A stretch of DNA of 64,000 bases. Source: Streptomyces sp. CG1. GTDB taxonomy: Bacteria; Actinomycetota; Actinomycetes; Streptomycetales; Streptomycetaceae. This document shows, piece by piece, positions 43,951 to 51,659 of this stretch. The notes under the pieces are model-generated. The model ran no database searches. It saw nothing but the letters and a program-made list of their open reading frames with translations, and had not been told where the DNA came from. The number at the start of each line of letters is the position of its first letter. Positions within the stretch are counted from its first letter, which is position 1. The stretch lies in contig NZ_CP163518.1 of NCBI RefSeq assembly GCF_041080625.1, positions 1,550,001-1,614,000 of the forward strand, written 5' to 3'. Position numbers and translations under genes: made by a program.

Positions 43951-44309
43951 TGACCCCGGCCAGGACCAGGCGGCCGTCCGGGGCGACGCGGGTGGCGAGT
44001 TCCGGGGTCCACTTGCCGAAGGTGGAGGCATCCACGACATGCCGGGCCCGGACGGCGAACTCGTGGCAGAGGTGCCAGAGTTCGGCGTCCGTGGGCTGCA
44101 GGGCGAAGGGCCGTCGGTCGTAGTAGGCGCGCCTGGCTCCGGTCGGGTTCCCGGGGGCCAGGAAGCGGCTGAAGGTGACGTGGTCGGCAAAGGCCGGCAG
44201 CAGGCTGTGGACGCCGGCCGCCGCGTCGGCGTACCGGGGGGTGGCCCAGGGCTCGCCGGTCGGTGAAGACGCGCTGCATGTCGATGACGGCGAGGTGTCC
44301 GGCGGTCAT
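43951..44309 (-). pseudogene. Isochorismatase-like cysteine hydrolase remnant
   Basis: Starts MTAGHLAVIDMQRVF with the catalytic-Asp strand (VIDMQ). A single-base shift at about 44265 moves reading to TPRYADAAAGVHSLLPAFAD, VTFSRFLAPGNPTGARRAYY, MDASTFGKWTPEL and VLAGVSTDCCVLAAR, the nucleophile-Cys block (VSTDCCVLA). Just after this Cys block the sequence joins the glycohydrolase remnant. About 50 C-terminal residues are lost. The start is 4 bp from the permease remnant end, suggesting an original permease-hydrolase-glycohydrolase operon. Confidence 0.7.
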
Positions 44310-44313
44310 GGGT

Positions 44314-44513
44314 TCAGCACCCCTTCGTGTCGGTCACCGGGCCCGGCTCTCGCGCCTCCTGGGCGCTGACCCGGCCGCGGCCGGTGAGCAGGGTGCCGAG
44401 GAAGGCGAGGGCCGGCGCGACCAGGACGCCGAGGTTGGCGCAGGCCCAGACGCCGGTCCTGCCGCCGAGGCCGAGCGGGCCGAGGAGGTGGCCCTGCCAG
44501 GTGCGCCAACCGT
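44314..44513 (-). pseudogene. C-terminal remnant of an NCS1 purine/cytosine-type permease
   Basis: WQGHLLGPLGLGGRTGVWAC, ANLGVLVAPALAFLGTLLTG, then RGRVSAQEARE before the stop: the last transmembrane helix and cytoplasmic tail of an NCS1 permease. The sequence upstream of about 44513 has no similarity. A middle part of the same type of protein lies at 48134-48334 on the same strand, so the gene appears split by the intervening segment. The following 44514-44778 stretch shows no gene. Confidence 0.55.
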
Positions 44514-44778
44514 CATGGTGTGTCCTCACTTCAGTTGGGGGCAGGGCAAGGCCGAAACCAGGCGACCGGAACATGCGAGTCCGATCACTTCGGGCCGGTA
44601 ACCGGATAAGAGGACGGTCGGTCACGCCACGAGAGAGTGATCGCAAGGTGGCTGTCGTTGCCGGCTCGCCGCCGTGATCACCCTGCGGTGACTCTTCCAC
44701 CGCCCGCCCTGCCGTCGATGGGGCCCGTGACGGGCCTGGCGGTGGATCCGTCAGCGAGAACGAGGAGGGAGAACAAGC

Positions 44779-45186
44779 TCAGCTGGTGAGTACGGCCCAA
44801 GCCGCGGCGCCGAGGAAGAGCACGCTTCCAGTAAGCAGGCTGATGACAGTAGGTCGGAGGTGCCTCCGGGTGAACACCCTTGCATTCTCGGGGCGTTCGG
44901 GCAGATAGACGACCGGCACATGGGTTCCCAGGTCCATCCCCGTCCGTTTCCCCGTCGCCACGGGCGTGAACCTGACGGGTCGGCCCTGCCGGTCGGTGAA
45001 CTCGATGACGGGCGTCAAATCAAAATCGTCCGACGGCGCCAGATACTGGTCCACCACCACCCCCTCGGCGTGGACGCCGTACCGACGCAGCCGCGCTTGC
45101 AGCCGTGCCTCCCGCACACCGCCCCACAGACACAGCAGGCCCGCCAACACGGCCAGCACGAAACCGGTCACTTCACCTGTCGTCAT
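44779..45186 (-). CDS. DUF3592-type two-TM membrane protein
   Basis: A 135-residue protein with an N-terminal helix (FVLAVLAGLLCLWGGV), a C-terminal helix (VISLLTGSVLFLGAAAWAVL) and between them the DUF3592 beta domain (HAEGVVVDQYLAPSDDFDLT, PVIEFTDRQGRPVRFTPV, VVYLPERPENARVF). Function unknown. It lies within the segment that splits the permease remnant, and its first 14 bp overlap a small upstream ORF. Confidence 0.75.
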   Translation of the reverse strand: MTTGEVTGFVLAVLAGLLCLWGGVREARLQARLRRYGVHAEGVVVDQYLAPSDDFDLTPVIEFTDRQGRPVRFTPVATGKRTGMDLGTHVPVVYLPERPENARVFTRRHLRPTVISLLTGSVLFLGAAAWAVLTS

Positions 45187-45406
45187 CTGTCCCCTGCTCT
45201 CCCTCGCCCAGTTCCACCCGGCACGGGCCGCGCACCAGGATGACGCGGTACCCGGCCCGATGGTTCACGAAGGTGCGCGGGCACACCGGCTCCTCGGGCT
45301 TACGTGGTCGTGGCGGGGGGCCCACGAGGGACAAGTAGCTGATCGAGGGGACCCCGCACGGGATCAGGACCGGTGAGGCGCGGGCCGCGCTCGCCGGTCC
45401 GACCAT
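45173..45406 (-). CDS. Small hypothetical protein
   Basis: A 77-residue reading frame (MVGPASAARASPVLIPCGVP start; RTFVNHRAGYRVILVRGPCR near the end). It overlaps the DUF3592 start by 14 bp on the same strand, which supports coupling, but the composition is only weakly protein-like and no family is recognised. Confidence 0.3.
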   Translation of the reverse strand: MVGPASAARASPVLIPCGVPSISYLSLVGPPPRPRKPEEPVCPRTFVNHRAGYRVILVRGPCRVELGEGEQGTDDDR

Positions 45407-45480
45407 CGAGCCGTGCCCGTTCTGTCGGCCAGTCACGGAACTGGGATCGACCTCGGCCGAGCCCAGCAACGACGAAGCGC

Positions 45481-45515
45481 CCCCCTGCACAGCCCTCGTG
45501 GGGCCGTGCAGGGGG
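45481..45515 (-). terminator. Terminator of the phage lysis module
   Basis: CCCCCTGCAC and GTGCAGGGGG form a perfect 10-bp stem with additional GCC/GGC pairing inside the loop, 11 bp past the last lysis-module gene. Confidence 0.75.
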
Positions 45516-45525
45516 CGTTCGTAGT

Positions 45526-45810
45526 TCAGCGGATGAACAGGGCTGCCGCTCCGGCAGCAGCGCCTACCATGCCGGCCAGGACACTGAAGGCAGGTAGAGG
45601 CCAACGGTTCTTCTTCAGGGCTTCGACGTCTGTCCGCAGTTCAGCGATGTCCTTCTCGGTTTCCGCACGGAGCCGCTGGACATCCTCCTTGTTGCGGTTG
45701 GACTGCTCGACGAGGACCGCGAGTGGGCCTTTGAACTCTGCGAAGTTCGTGGCGACCGTGCCCCGGAGACGCTCCGGTTCGACGGCCACGGACGCCTCCG
45801 GGACGGTCAT
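45526..45810 (-). CDS. Small coiled-coil/TM protein of the lysis module
   Basis: A 94-residue protein: a charged amphipathic coiled-coil (VEQSNRNKEDVQRLRAETEK, DIAELRTDVEALKKN, about 32-68) followed by one membrane helix (LPAFSVLAGMVGAAAGAAAL) at the very C-terminus. This architecture is common in actinophage lysis cassettes, as an accessory holin/spanin-like protein. Its ATG at 45810 touches the stop of the upstream holin remnant. Confidence 0.6.
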   Translation of the reverse strand: MTVPEASVAVEPERLRGTVATNFAEFKGPLAVLVEQSNRNKEDVQRLRAETEKDIAELRTDVEALKKNRWPLPAFSVLAGMVGAAAGAAALFIR

Positions 45811-46060
45811 CAGGCGGCCTTGGCCGGGGCAGCGGCGACGGCCGGCGTGGGCACCAGACTCGCGGTGCCGGACGCACCGAAGCCCAGCGCGAACACCGAC
45901 TTCACCGCGGCGAGCGCGGCCAGCAGTGCGGCGGCCCGGAGGGAGACGAGGGATATGAGGTGGGTGGAGTCGGCGAGCAGGATCCCGGCGAACACTCGAC
46001 ATAGGTGACGACGGTGCGCTCGCCGAGGTCGAGCCACTTGCGGGCGGAGGTGTTCGCCAT
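45810..46060 (-). pseudogene. Frameshifted phage holin-like protein
   Basis: From the ATG at 46060 the frame reads MANTSARKWLDLGERTVVTY and VE, then one missing G in GTCGAGTGTTCGCC (about 45994-46007) shifts it. The other frame continues FAGILLADSTHLISLVSLRA and AALLAALAAVKSVFALGFG to the stop at 45810. The combined product of about 83 residues with two helices resembles r1t-type holins that precede or follow endolysin genes in actinophages. Confidence 0.55.
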
Positions 46061-46061
46061 G

Positions 46062-46415
46062 TCAGGCCGCCTTCAGCGTGGTTTCGATCATGTAGGAGCA
46101 GGGCCAAGTGCCCTTGTCCGACGCGCCGTTCTGCACGTGGCCCGCGCTCACCTTGGCGTCGCCGTCCTGAATGGCGACGGAGACGCGGTCGCCGAGTTGC
46201 GGGACGGCCGGCTTCCCGGTGATCCGCCACTGGCCGGTCTTCGTGTTGTAGATCGCGACGCGCAGCAGCACGTCGTCGAAGTCCGAGCCGAAGGACAGAT
46301 AGACGGTGCCCCAGCCGAGCGCACCGCCATTCTGCGGTGGCAAGGGGATCAAAGTCCCGTTCGCCTTGTCGTCCGTCAGGAACCCGGGCTTGATCTCACC
46401 AGTGACGAGCGCCAT
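46062..46415 (-). CDS. Phage-type beta-rich protein of unknown function
   Basis: A 117-residue protein, beta-strand-rich (WGTVYLSFGSDFDDVLLRVA, QWRITGKPAVPQLGDRVSVA, CSYMIETTLKAA). No family recognised. It directly abuts the amidase gene (46416) upstream and the holin remnant (46060) downstream, so it belongs to the same phage-derived operon; perhaps a minor virion or tail-tip protein. Confidence 0.6.
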   Translation of the reverse strand: MALVTGEIKPGFLTDDKANGTLIPLPPQNGGALGWGTVYLSFGSDFDDVLLRVAIYNTKTGQWRITGKPAVPQLGDRVSVAIQDGDAKVSAGHVQNGASDKGTWPCSYMIETTLKAA

Positions 46416-46970
46416 TTACATCATCTCTTCGTCCAGGCGCCGCCGGTCGGCGGCAGGAGTCGGGGTCGGGCGCGGTGCGCCCTGCTGGACCCAGGCGTAC
46501 AGGACGTCGCCAGGACAGGCGGTTGGATAGCCGTCCCTGTGGCCCTTGATCTCAGGTCCCGCGGGCCCATGCGTGCGGCAGTAGTCGATCGCGTCCCGCA
46601 TCCCGTTCAACTGGGCGTCGGTCGGGTGCGTCGAGCCAGACGCGCCGAGCAGGGCAGCGACCGCGTAGTGGGCCTCGTTGAGAGGGACGTTGCCGTTCGC
46701 GCTGTTGCGGCGAACCAGGCCGCGGCCCTCGAAGACGTAGCCGTGCTCGCACACCACGAAGCTGTAGCCGATGTCGGACCAGCCGTTGACGTCCATGTGG
46801 GACGCCTGGAGCTTGCGCACGTAGGCCGGGCACGTGTCGTGCGGGCCGAACGTGTAGGGCGTGCCGAGGTAGTGGCACTTCGTGCCCTTCCTGGGGCCCG
46901 CGTAGGGGATGGAGCCGTTCGGTTCCCGCCACGGTCGGGCACCCCACTGCGCGCGCGTGACCAGTTTCAT
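46416..46970 (-). CDS. PGRP/amidase-2 endolysin
   Basis: A 184-residue N-acetylmuramoyl-L-alanine amidase of the peptidoglycan-recognition-protein fold. Zinc ligands are visible as His in KCHYLGT, His in IKGHRDG and Cys in PTACPGD. DVNGWSDIGYSFVVCEHGYV and EGRGLVRRNSANG are typical. There is no signal peptide, as expected of holin-dependent endolysins. The C-terminal tail ends DRRRLDEEMM, echoing the GH25 protein's DRRKLDEEVR. ATGA overlap with the GH25 gene. Confidence 0.85.
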   Translation of the reverse strand: MKLVTRAQWGARPWREPNGSIPYAGPRKGTKCHYLGTPYTFGPHDTCPAYVRKLQASHMDVNGWSDIGYSFVVCEHGYVFEGRGLVRRNSANGNVPLNEAHYAVAALLGASGSTHPTDAQLNGMRDAIDYCRTHGPAGPEIKGHRDGYPTACPGDVLYAWVQQGAPRPTPTPAADRRRLDEEMM

Positions 46971-47617
46971 CGAACCTCCTCGTCGAGCTTCCGCCGGTCG
47001 AACGGTTTCGGGATCGGCGACGAGGCGGCGACGCTGCGAACGACAATGCCCACGTACGCAGTTCGGGCGGGCTGCTCAGATGGCAGTAGTCCCGGTCCAC
47101 CCCTGAGGCGCTGTACTGGTGGAACAGCCACGGCCGCCCGGATCCCAGGCCGGCCCGCAGGAAGGCCAGCCGTCGCAATCCACAGAAAGTCCCGGTAGAA
47201 GCCGGTGGTGTCGATGCGTCGCCAGTAGTCCGTGTTGCAGTACACGCCGACCGGGTTGTGCGGCAGCTTGCCCTTGACGTACCGCAGCCAGGACTCCTTG
47301 TAGGCCCGCTGGTCGTTGTACGACACCGCCTGGTTCGCCGCGTCGTAGCCCTCCCAGTCGAGAACCACCAGATCGCCGTGCTTCCACGCCACCTGCGCGA
47401 GGAAGTAGTCCGCTTCTGCCTCCACGGAATTGCCCATGTGGGGGTAGTGGTAGCCGTCCCACACCAGTCCGTTGGCCTTCGCGTGGTCCCGTTGGGACGC
47501 CCACTCCGGGTTGACGTACCCGAGGCCCTCAGTGACCTTCGTGAAGGCGAAAGCGAGGCCGCTCGTGTCCGGGGCCGCCGACTGGTACGACGACCAGTCC
47601 TGACCGTAGATCCCCAT
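46967..47617 (-). pseudogene. GH25-type lysozyme with two compensating frameshifts
   Basis: Residues 1-145 read as a GH25 muramidase: GIYGQDWSSYQ (catalytic Asp), FAFTKVTEGLGYVNPEWASQ, GDLVVLDWEGYD (catalytic Glu) and VGVYCNTDYWRR. At about 47130 an extra G (GGGCGGCCG) moves the conserved block PWLFHQYSASGVDRDYCHLS to another frame, and a second shift near 47035 restores the original frame for the C-tail PKPFDRRKLDEEVR and stop. About 35 residues, including the last core strand, are scrambled. Could be sequencing error or early decay. Confidence 0.7.
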
Positions 47618-47627
47618 CGCGCCTCCC

Positions 47628-47855
47628 TCAGCGCCAGATCCCGAAGGTTAGATGCCCGAGCAGCCGCACCAGAACCGCGAGCAGGAGCAGGTGCATCACG
47701 CTCCGCTGCCAGACCGGGACGCCCTGCCGCACGCCGAACCAAGCCCAGATCGTCCAGCTGAGCCTGTGCTGTGTGTTGGTGAACAGTGCGTAGGTCTCCG
47801 GGGTACCGAAGAAGACCACCCGCCACGCCAGCCAGTACGGCTGCCATCCAGTCAT
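47628..47855 (-). CDS. Small phage membrane protein
   Basis: A 75-residue protein with aromatic-rich segments (MTGWQPYWLAWRVVFFGTPE, LSWTIWAWFGVRQGV) and a C-terminal membrane helix (VMHLLLLAVLVRLLGHLTF). Short overlap (ATGA-type) with the 61-residue protein upstream and 10 bp before the GH25 gene. Probably part of the lysis or tail-end module. Confidence 0.6.
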   Translation of the reverse strand: MTGWQPYWLAWRVVFFGTPETYALFTNTQHRLSWTIWAWFGVRQGVPVWQRSVMHLLLLAVLVRLLGHLTFGIWR

Positions 47856-48037
47856 GTCGACTGGCCCTCGCCCTCTTTCTGTTCGACCAGGTGGTGCAGG
47901 CGGCACTGCCTTTCGTGCAGCGCGCGCAGGTGCAGACGGGTGAGCCAGTGGTGAACGCCGACGACTGGCACCCAGATCACGTTCGCGGCGAGGTTGGGCC
48001 ACACCTGGAGCCAGGCCCGCCACAGCCAGGCGGCCAT
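47852..48037 (-). CDS. Small phage membrane protein
   Basis: A 61-residue, Trp-rich, single-helix protein (MAAWLWRAWLQVWPNLAANV, IWVPVVGVHHWLTRLHL) with a basic His-rich cytoplasmic tail. Start overlaps the preceding phage-gene stop and its own stop overlaps the next start, so it lies within a coupled phage operon. No family recognised. Confidence 0.55.
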   Translation of the reverse strand: MAAWLWRAWLQVWPNLAANVIWVPVVGVHHWLTRLHLRALHERQCRLHHLVEQKEGEGQST

Positions 48038-48133
48038 CAGCTGATCAGGCTGCGGACGTACTTCTCGGCCGCGCTCTCGATCCAGGCGCCGACCTGCTCG
48101 GGGTCAGAGATGCGCGTCGGTCACCTTCGCGCG
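48037..48133 (-). pseudogene. 3' end of a phage gene
   Basis: ISDPEQVGAWIESAAEKYVR, then SLIS-stop at 48037-48039, overlapping the next start (ATGA). Upstream, KVTDA is in another frame by one base, and the reading then runs straight into a permease fragment at about 48134. It is the truncated end of the first phage gene retained in this segment. Confidence 0.5.
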
Positions 48134-48334
48134 ATAGCCGACGGGGAGCGGGATGTGCAGGCCCAGTTCGAGGGCCTGCGCCATGATGGAGCCTTCGAGG
48201 GCGAAGAAGTTGAAGGTGAAGCTCGCGTAGATCAGCGAGGTCAGCGTGGAGCCCAGATAGCCGAATCCGGCGCCCCGGGTCAGCAGGTCCATGTCGATGG
48301 AGTACTTCAGGGAAGGTCCACGCCGCGCCATCAC
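48134..48334 (-). pseudogene. Internal fragment of an NCS1 purine/cytosine-type permease
   Basis: The segment PSLKYSIDMDLLTRGAGFGY, LGSTLTSLIYASFTFNFFAL and EGSIMAQALELGLHIPLPVG matches central helices of NCS1 permeases. The N-terminal part is missing; the fragment begins at the end of the MFS gene. The C-terminal part continues, after a 3.6-kb interruption, at 44314-44513 on the same strand. Confidence 0.55.
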
Positions 48335-49569
48335 TGTGCCGTTTCACCGTCTTTACTGCGGCGAACACGATGCGCCGGGGCTCCTGTCGGGAGTGGCTCG
48401 GCTCGCTCCGCGGGCGGGTCGGCCAAGTGCCGCGGGGCGGTCGGCTCGGGCAGGGTGCGCAGCAGCAGCCAGCTCAGCACCGGCATCAGGACGAGTGGGG
48501 CGAGTGCGGTCCGCAGGGACGTGGCGTCGGCGAGCCGGCCGATGAGCGGGCTCGCCAGTCCGCCTGCGCTGACGGCCAGACCGAGGGTGATGCCGGCGGC
48601 CGTGCCGACCCGGGAGGGCAGATAGTCCTGGCCGAGCGTGACTTGGAGCGAGAACGGCACATACAGACCGGCGGAGGTCAGCGCTATGCACCCGTACAGC
48701 GCCGGGCCGGGGACGAACACCACGCCCGCGACCGCCACGACCGAGACCAGACAGGACCAGCGGCACACCGTGACCCGGTCCCAGCGCTCGGCCAGCTTTC
48801 CGCCCAGCACGGAGCCGACGGCGCCGCCGAGATAGAACAGGAACAGTGCGGCGGTGCCGGCGGCCGCGCTCCCGCCAAGCCGCTGCCCGGCGTACAGGGA
48901 GAGGAAGGAGCTCAGCCCGATGAACACGATCGAGCGGCACGTCACGGCAAGCGACAGCTTCACGAACGACGCCTTGTCGTCGCCCTGGCCGGCCGACGGC
49001 GTACCGGCCCGCGCCGCCGGCCGTCGTTCCGGTGTACGCAGCACGACCAGGCACAACGCGGTGCCGACGAGGGCGGGCAGCACCAGAAGCGGCGTCCAGC
49101 CCAGCCCGCCCGTGCCCACGACGGCGGCGACCAGGAGCGGGGCCAGGGCGAAGCCCACGTTGCCGCCGAGGGAGAACCAGCCCATGCCGCTGTGCGCACC
49201 GCGGGCCGCCTGCCGGGCGACCCGGGCGGACTCGGGATGGTAGGCGGCCACGCCGATCCCGGACAGCGCCACGCACAGCAGCGTGAGGCCGTAGGCGCCG
49301 CCGACTCCGCTCAGCGCGATGCCGACGCCGGCCAGGAGCGTACTGACCGGAAGAAGCCAGGGCACCGCCCGGCGGTCGGTGAGGGCGCCGAAGAACGGCT
49401 GCGCCACGGACGACAGCAGGGAGGCGGCCAGGACGACGCCCGAGGCGGCGGCGTAGCCGTAGCCGCGCTGGGCGACGAGAAAGGGGATCAGGGACGCCAC
49501 GGCGCCTTGGTAGACGTCGACGCAGGCGTGCCCGACGGACAGCAGGGTGATCGATGTGTTCCTTCGCAC
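48331..49569 (-). CDS. MFS transporter, fosmidomycin-resistance (Fsr)-like
   Basis: A 412-residue, 12-helix major-facilitator protein. VGHACVDVYQGAVASLIPFL at the N-terminus and GIGVAAYHPESARVARQAAR in the first half are typical of Fsr-like exporters. I use the GTG at 49569 (GGAG 9 nt upstream); an ATG at 49620 would leave only 3 bp to the divergent AraC gene. Possible drug or metabolite exporter controlled by that regulator. Its 3' end touches the permease relic. Confidence 0.85.
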   Translation of the reverse strand: MRRNTSITLLSVGHACVDVYQGAVASLIPFLVAQRGYGYAAASGVVLAASLLSSVAQPFFGALTDRRAVPWLLPVSTLLAGVGIALSGVGGAYGLTLLCVALSGIGVAAYHPESARVARQAARGAHSGMGWFSLGGNVGFALAPLLVAAVVGTGGLGWTPLLVLPALVGTALCLVVLRTPERRPAARAGTPSAGQGDDKASFVKLSLAVTCRSIVFIGLSSFLSLYAGQRLGGSAAAGTAALFLFYLGGAVGSVLGGKLAERWDRVTVCRWSCLVSVVAVAGVVFVPGPALYGCIALTSAGLYVPFSLQVTLGQDYLPSRVGTAAGITLGLAVSAGGLASPLIGRLADATSLRTALAPLVLMPVLSWLLLRTLPEPTAPRHLADPPAERAEPLPTGAPAHRVRRSKDGETAQ

Positions 49570-49623
49570 CCCGTCATGCTCCGACCGCGCAGGACTGTCG
49601 TACTTCCGATAAACTGCCATGTG

Positions 49624-50385
49624 ATGACGGAAATCCGCCATATGCCGACGGCTCCGACACACACCCGGCGGCTGGCGTCCCGAACGGCGATCGACGCCCA
49701 CCGGCATGACGACCACCAGATCGTCTACGCGGGCCGCGGAGTCGTGGCCGTCACCACCGACGCGGGTTCCTGGGTCGCCCCCGCCACCCGTGCCATCTGG
49801 GTGCCGGCCGGCACGGTCCACGCCCACGAGGCGCACGGCGAGCTGGAACTGCATCTGATGGGGCTGCCGGCCACGGAGAACCCGCTGGCCCTGGACACGC
49901 CGACGGTGCTGGCCGTGGGCCCGCTGCTGCGCGAGCTGATCATCGCCCACACCGGTACGCCGGACGACGGCAGCCCCGAACGGGCCCGGCTGCGCGCGGT
50001 GTTGCTCGACCAGCTGCGGGCCTCGCCCCAGCAGCCGCTGCATCTGCCCACACCTGACTCGCCCGTGCTGCGCGCGCTGTGCGACATCCTGCGCACCGAT
50101 CCGGCCGACGGCCGCACCCTGGCCGAGCTGGGCCGGGAGGTCGGGGCGAGTGACCGTACGCTGTCGCGGCTGTTCCGCCAGGACCTCGGGATGACGTTCC
50201 CGCAGTGGCGCACCCAGCTACGGCTGCACCATGCGCTGGTCCTGCTGGCCGAGCGGACGCCGGTGACCACGGTGGCGCACCGGTGCGGCTGGTCCTCGGC
50301 CAGCGCCTTCATCGACGTGTTCCGCCGCACCTTCGGCCACACACCGGGTACCCGTCCGACGAGCGGCGACGGGCCGTTCGGCTGA
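49624..50385 (+). CDS. AraC-family regulator with cupin domain
   Basis: A 253-residue protein: an N-terminal cupin-like sensor (IDAHRHDDHQIVYAGRGVVA, WVAPATRAIWVPAGTVHAHE) and a C-terminal double helix-turn-helix (TLAELGREVGASDRTLSRLF, TTVAHRCGWSSASAFIDVFR). Related proteins (NimR/RipA-like group) control the divergent MFS exporter. The start may be the ATG at 49642. TTCCG/CGGAA arms lie in the intergenic space. Confidence 0.88.
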   Translation: MTEIRHMPTAPTHTRRLASRTAIDAHRHDDHQIVYAGRGVVAVTTDAGSWVAPATRAIWVPAGTVHAHEAHGELELHLMGLPATENPLALDTPTVLAVGPLLRELIIAHTGTPDDGSPERARLRAVLLDQLRASPQQPLHLPTPDSPVLRALCDILRTDPADGRTLAELGREVGASDRTLSRLFRQDLGMTFPQWRTQLRLHHALVLLAERTPVTTVAHRCGWSSASAFIDVFRRTFGHTPGTRPTSGDGPFG

Positions 50386-50513
50386 CCCGCGTCCCCGGGC
50401 GCGTCGCCGGGCCCCTTGGCCCCTCGGCGGAGTGCCCGGCGGCGTGGCGCGTGCCGTGCCCGAGGGGTGCGCGGCGAGGATGGCGAGTGGGAGCAGCGGG
50501 CTGGGAGGCGGAT

Positions 50514-51587
50514 ATGACGGTGAACCGTGTCGGCCTGGTGGTGCACGGCGGCCGCGCCGAGGCCGTGGCCGCCGCGCATGCGGTGCGCGCGTGGTGCGCG
50601 GAGCACGCCGTGCGGTGTGCCGACATCGACGTGTGGCAGGAGGGGGAGCGGCACAGCGCCCGGGAGGAGCTGGACGCTGCGGGCGACCCGGATCTCATCG
50701 TCACCCTCGGTGGCGACGGCACCTTTCTGCGCGGCGCCCGGCTGGCGGCCGAGAACGACGCCCTGGTGCTCGGCGTCGACCTCGGCCGGGTCGGCTTCCT
50801 CACCGAGGTCCCCGCCTCGGCGGTGCGCGCGGCGCTGGACGCGGTCCGGGCCGAACGCATCACCGTCGAGAGCCGGATGCTGCTCACCATGCGGGCGTCG
50901 TGCCGTCTGGAGGTGCCCGCGCAGATGGAGACGCTGCTGCGGTACGGCCGCGGGCCGATGCTGCCTCCGCCCCGAGTGCGGGCGGAGTGCGAGACGGGGG
51001 ACAACTGGGGCATCGCGCTGAACGTCACCGCACTCAACGACGTCGTCGTGGAGAAGCTCGCCCGGGACCGGCAGGTGTCGGTCGGTGTCTATCTGTCCGG
51101 CCGGCTCCTGGCCTGCTACTCGGCCGACGCGCTGCTGGTGGCCACGCCCACGGGCTCCACCGCGTACAGCTTCGCCGCCGGCGGCCCGGTCGTCTCGCCG
51201 CGCGCGGAGGGCCTGGTCTTCACGCCGGTCGCCCCGCACATGGTGTTCAACCGCTCGGTCGTGGCCGCCCCCGACGAGCCCATCGCGCTGCGCGTCCTCG
51301 AACGGTCGGGGCAGGCCGCCGTCAGCATCGACGGCCAGCTGCGCGGTGTGCTGAGCCCCGGGGACTGGATCGGCGTGTACGCCGCACCGCGCCGGCTGAA
51401 GGCGGTCCGGCTCGGCCCGATGGACTTCTACGGCCGGCTGCGCGAGCGCATGAACCTCACCGACGCGCCGGCCGCCCTCGCCGACGGCGAGGCCGCGCCC
51501 CTGTGGCCGGTGACCTCACCTCGACCGGCCGACCTGGCCCACCTCGCGCTGCCTCCTGCGCCTGAGGACGGGCCGCGGTCGTCCTGA
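50514..51587 (+). CDS. nadK: NAD kinase
   Basis: A 357-residue NAD+/NADH kinase. The family signature LGGDGTFLRGARLAA (Asp68 in GGDGT) and DALLVATPTGSTAYSFAAGG are intact. It carries a C-terminal extension of about 50 residues (after YGRLRERMNL) that is Pro/Ala-rich and not part of the catalytic fold. Streptomyces usually have a second nadK in a recombination-gene neighbourhood, so this is probably a paralogue. The ATG at 50514 follows GGGAGGCGG. Confidence 0.92.
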   Translation: MTVNRVGLVVHGGRAEAVAAAHAVRAWCAEHAVRCADIDVWQEGERHSAREELDAAGDPDLIVTLGGDGTFLRGARLAAENDALVLGVDLGRVGFLTEVPASAVRAALDAVRAERITVESRMLLTMRASCRLEVPAQMETLLRYGRGPMLPPPRVRAECETGDNWGIALNVTALNDVVVEKLARDRQVSVGVYLSGRLLACYSADALLVATPTGSTAYSFAAGGPVVSPRAEGLVFTPVAPHMVFNRSVVAAPDEPIALRVLERSGQAAVSIDGQLRGVLSPGDWIGVYAAPRRLKAVRLGPMDFYGRLRERMNLTDAPAALADGEAAPLWPVTSPRPADLAHLALPPAPEDGPRSS

Positions 51588-51659
51588 CGTCCTCATCACG
51601 TCCTCATCCGAGGGCGGCCAGGCCTGCCGCGGAGGGCCGGGCACGCGGCCCATTCCGGC

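Noticed and set aside
45481..48133. Possible phage-tail-like injection system
   Set aside because: Only lysins, a holin remnant and small membrane proteins are present. No sheath, tube, baseplate, tape-measure or ATPase gene is seen, so it is a lysis-module relic.
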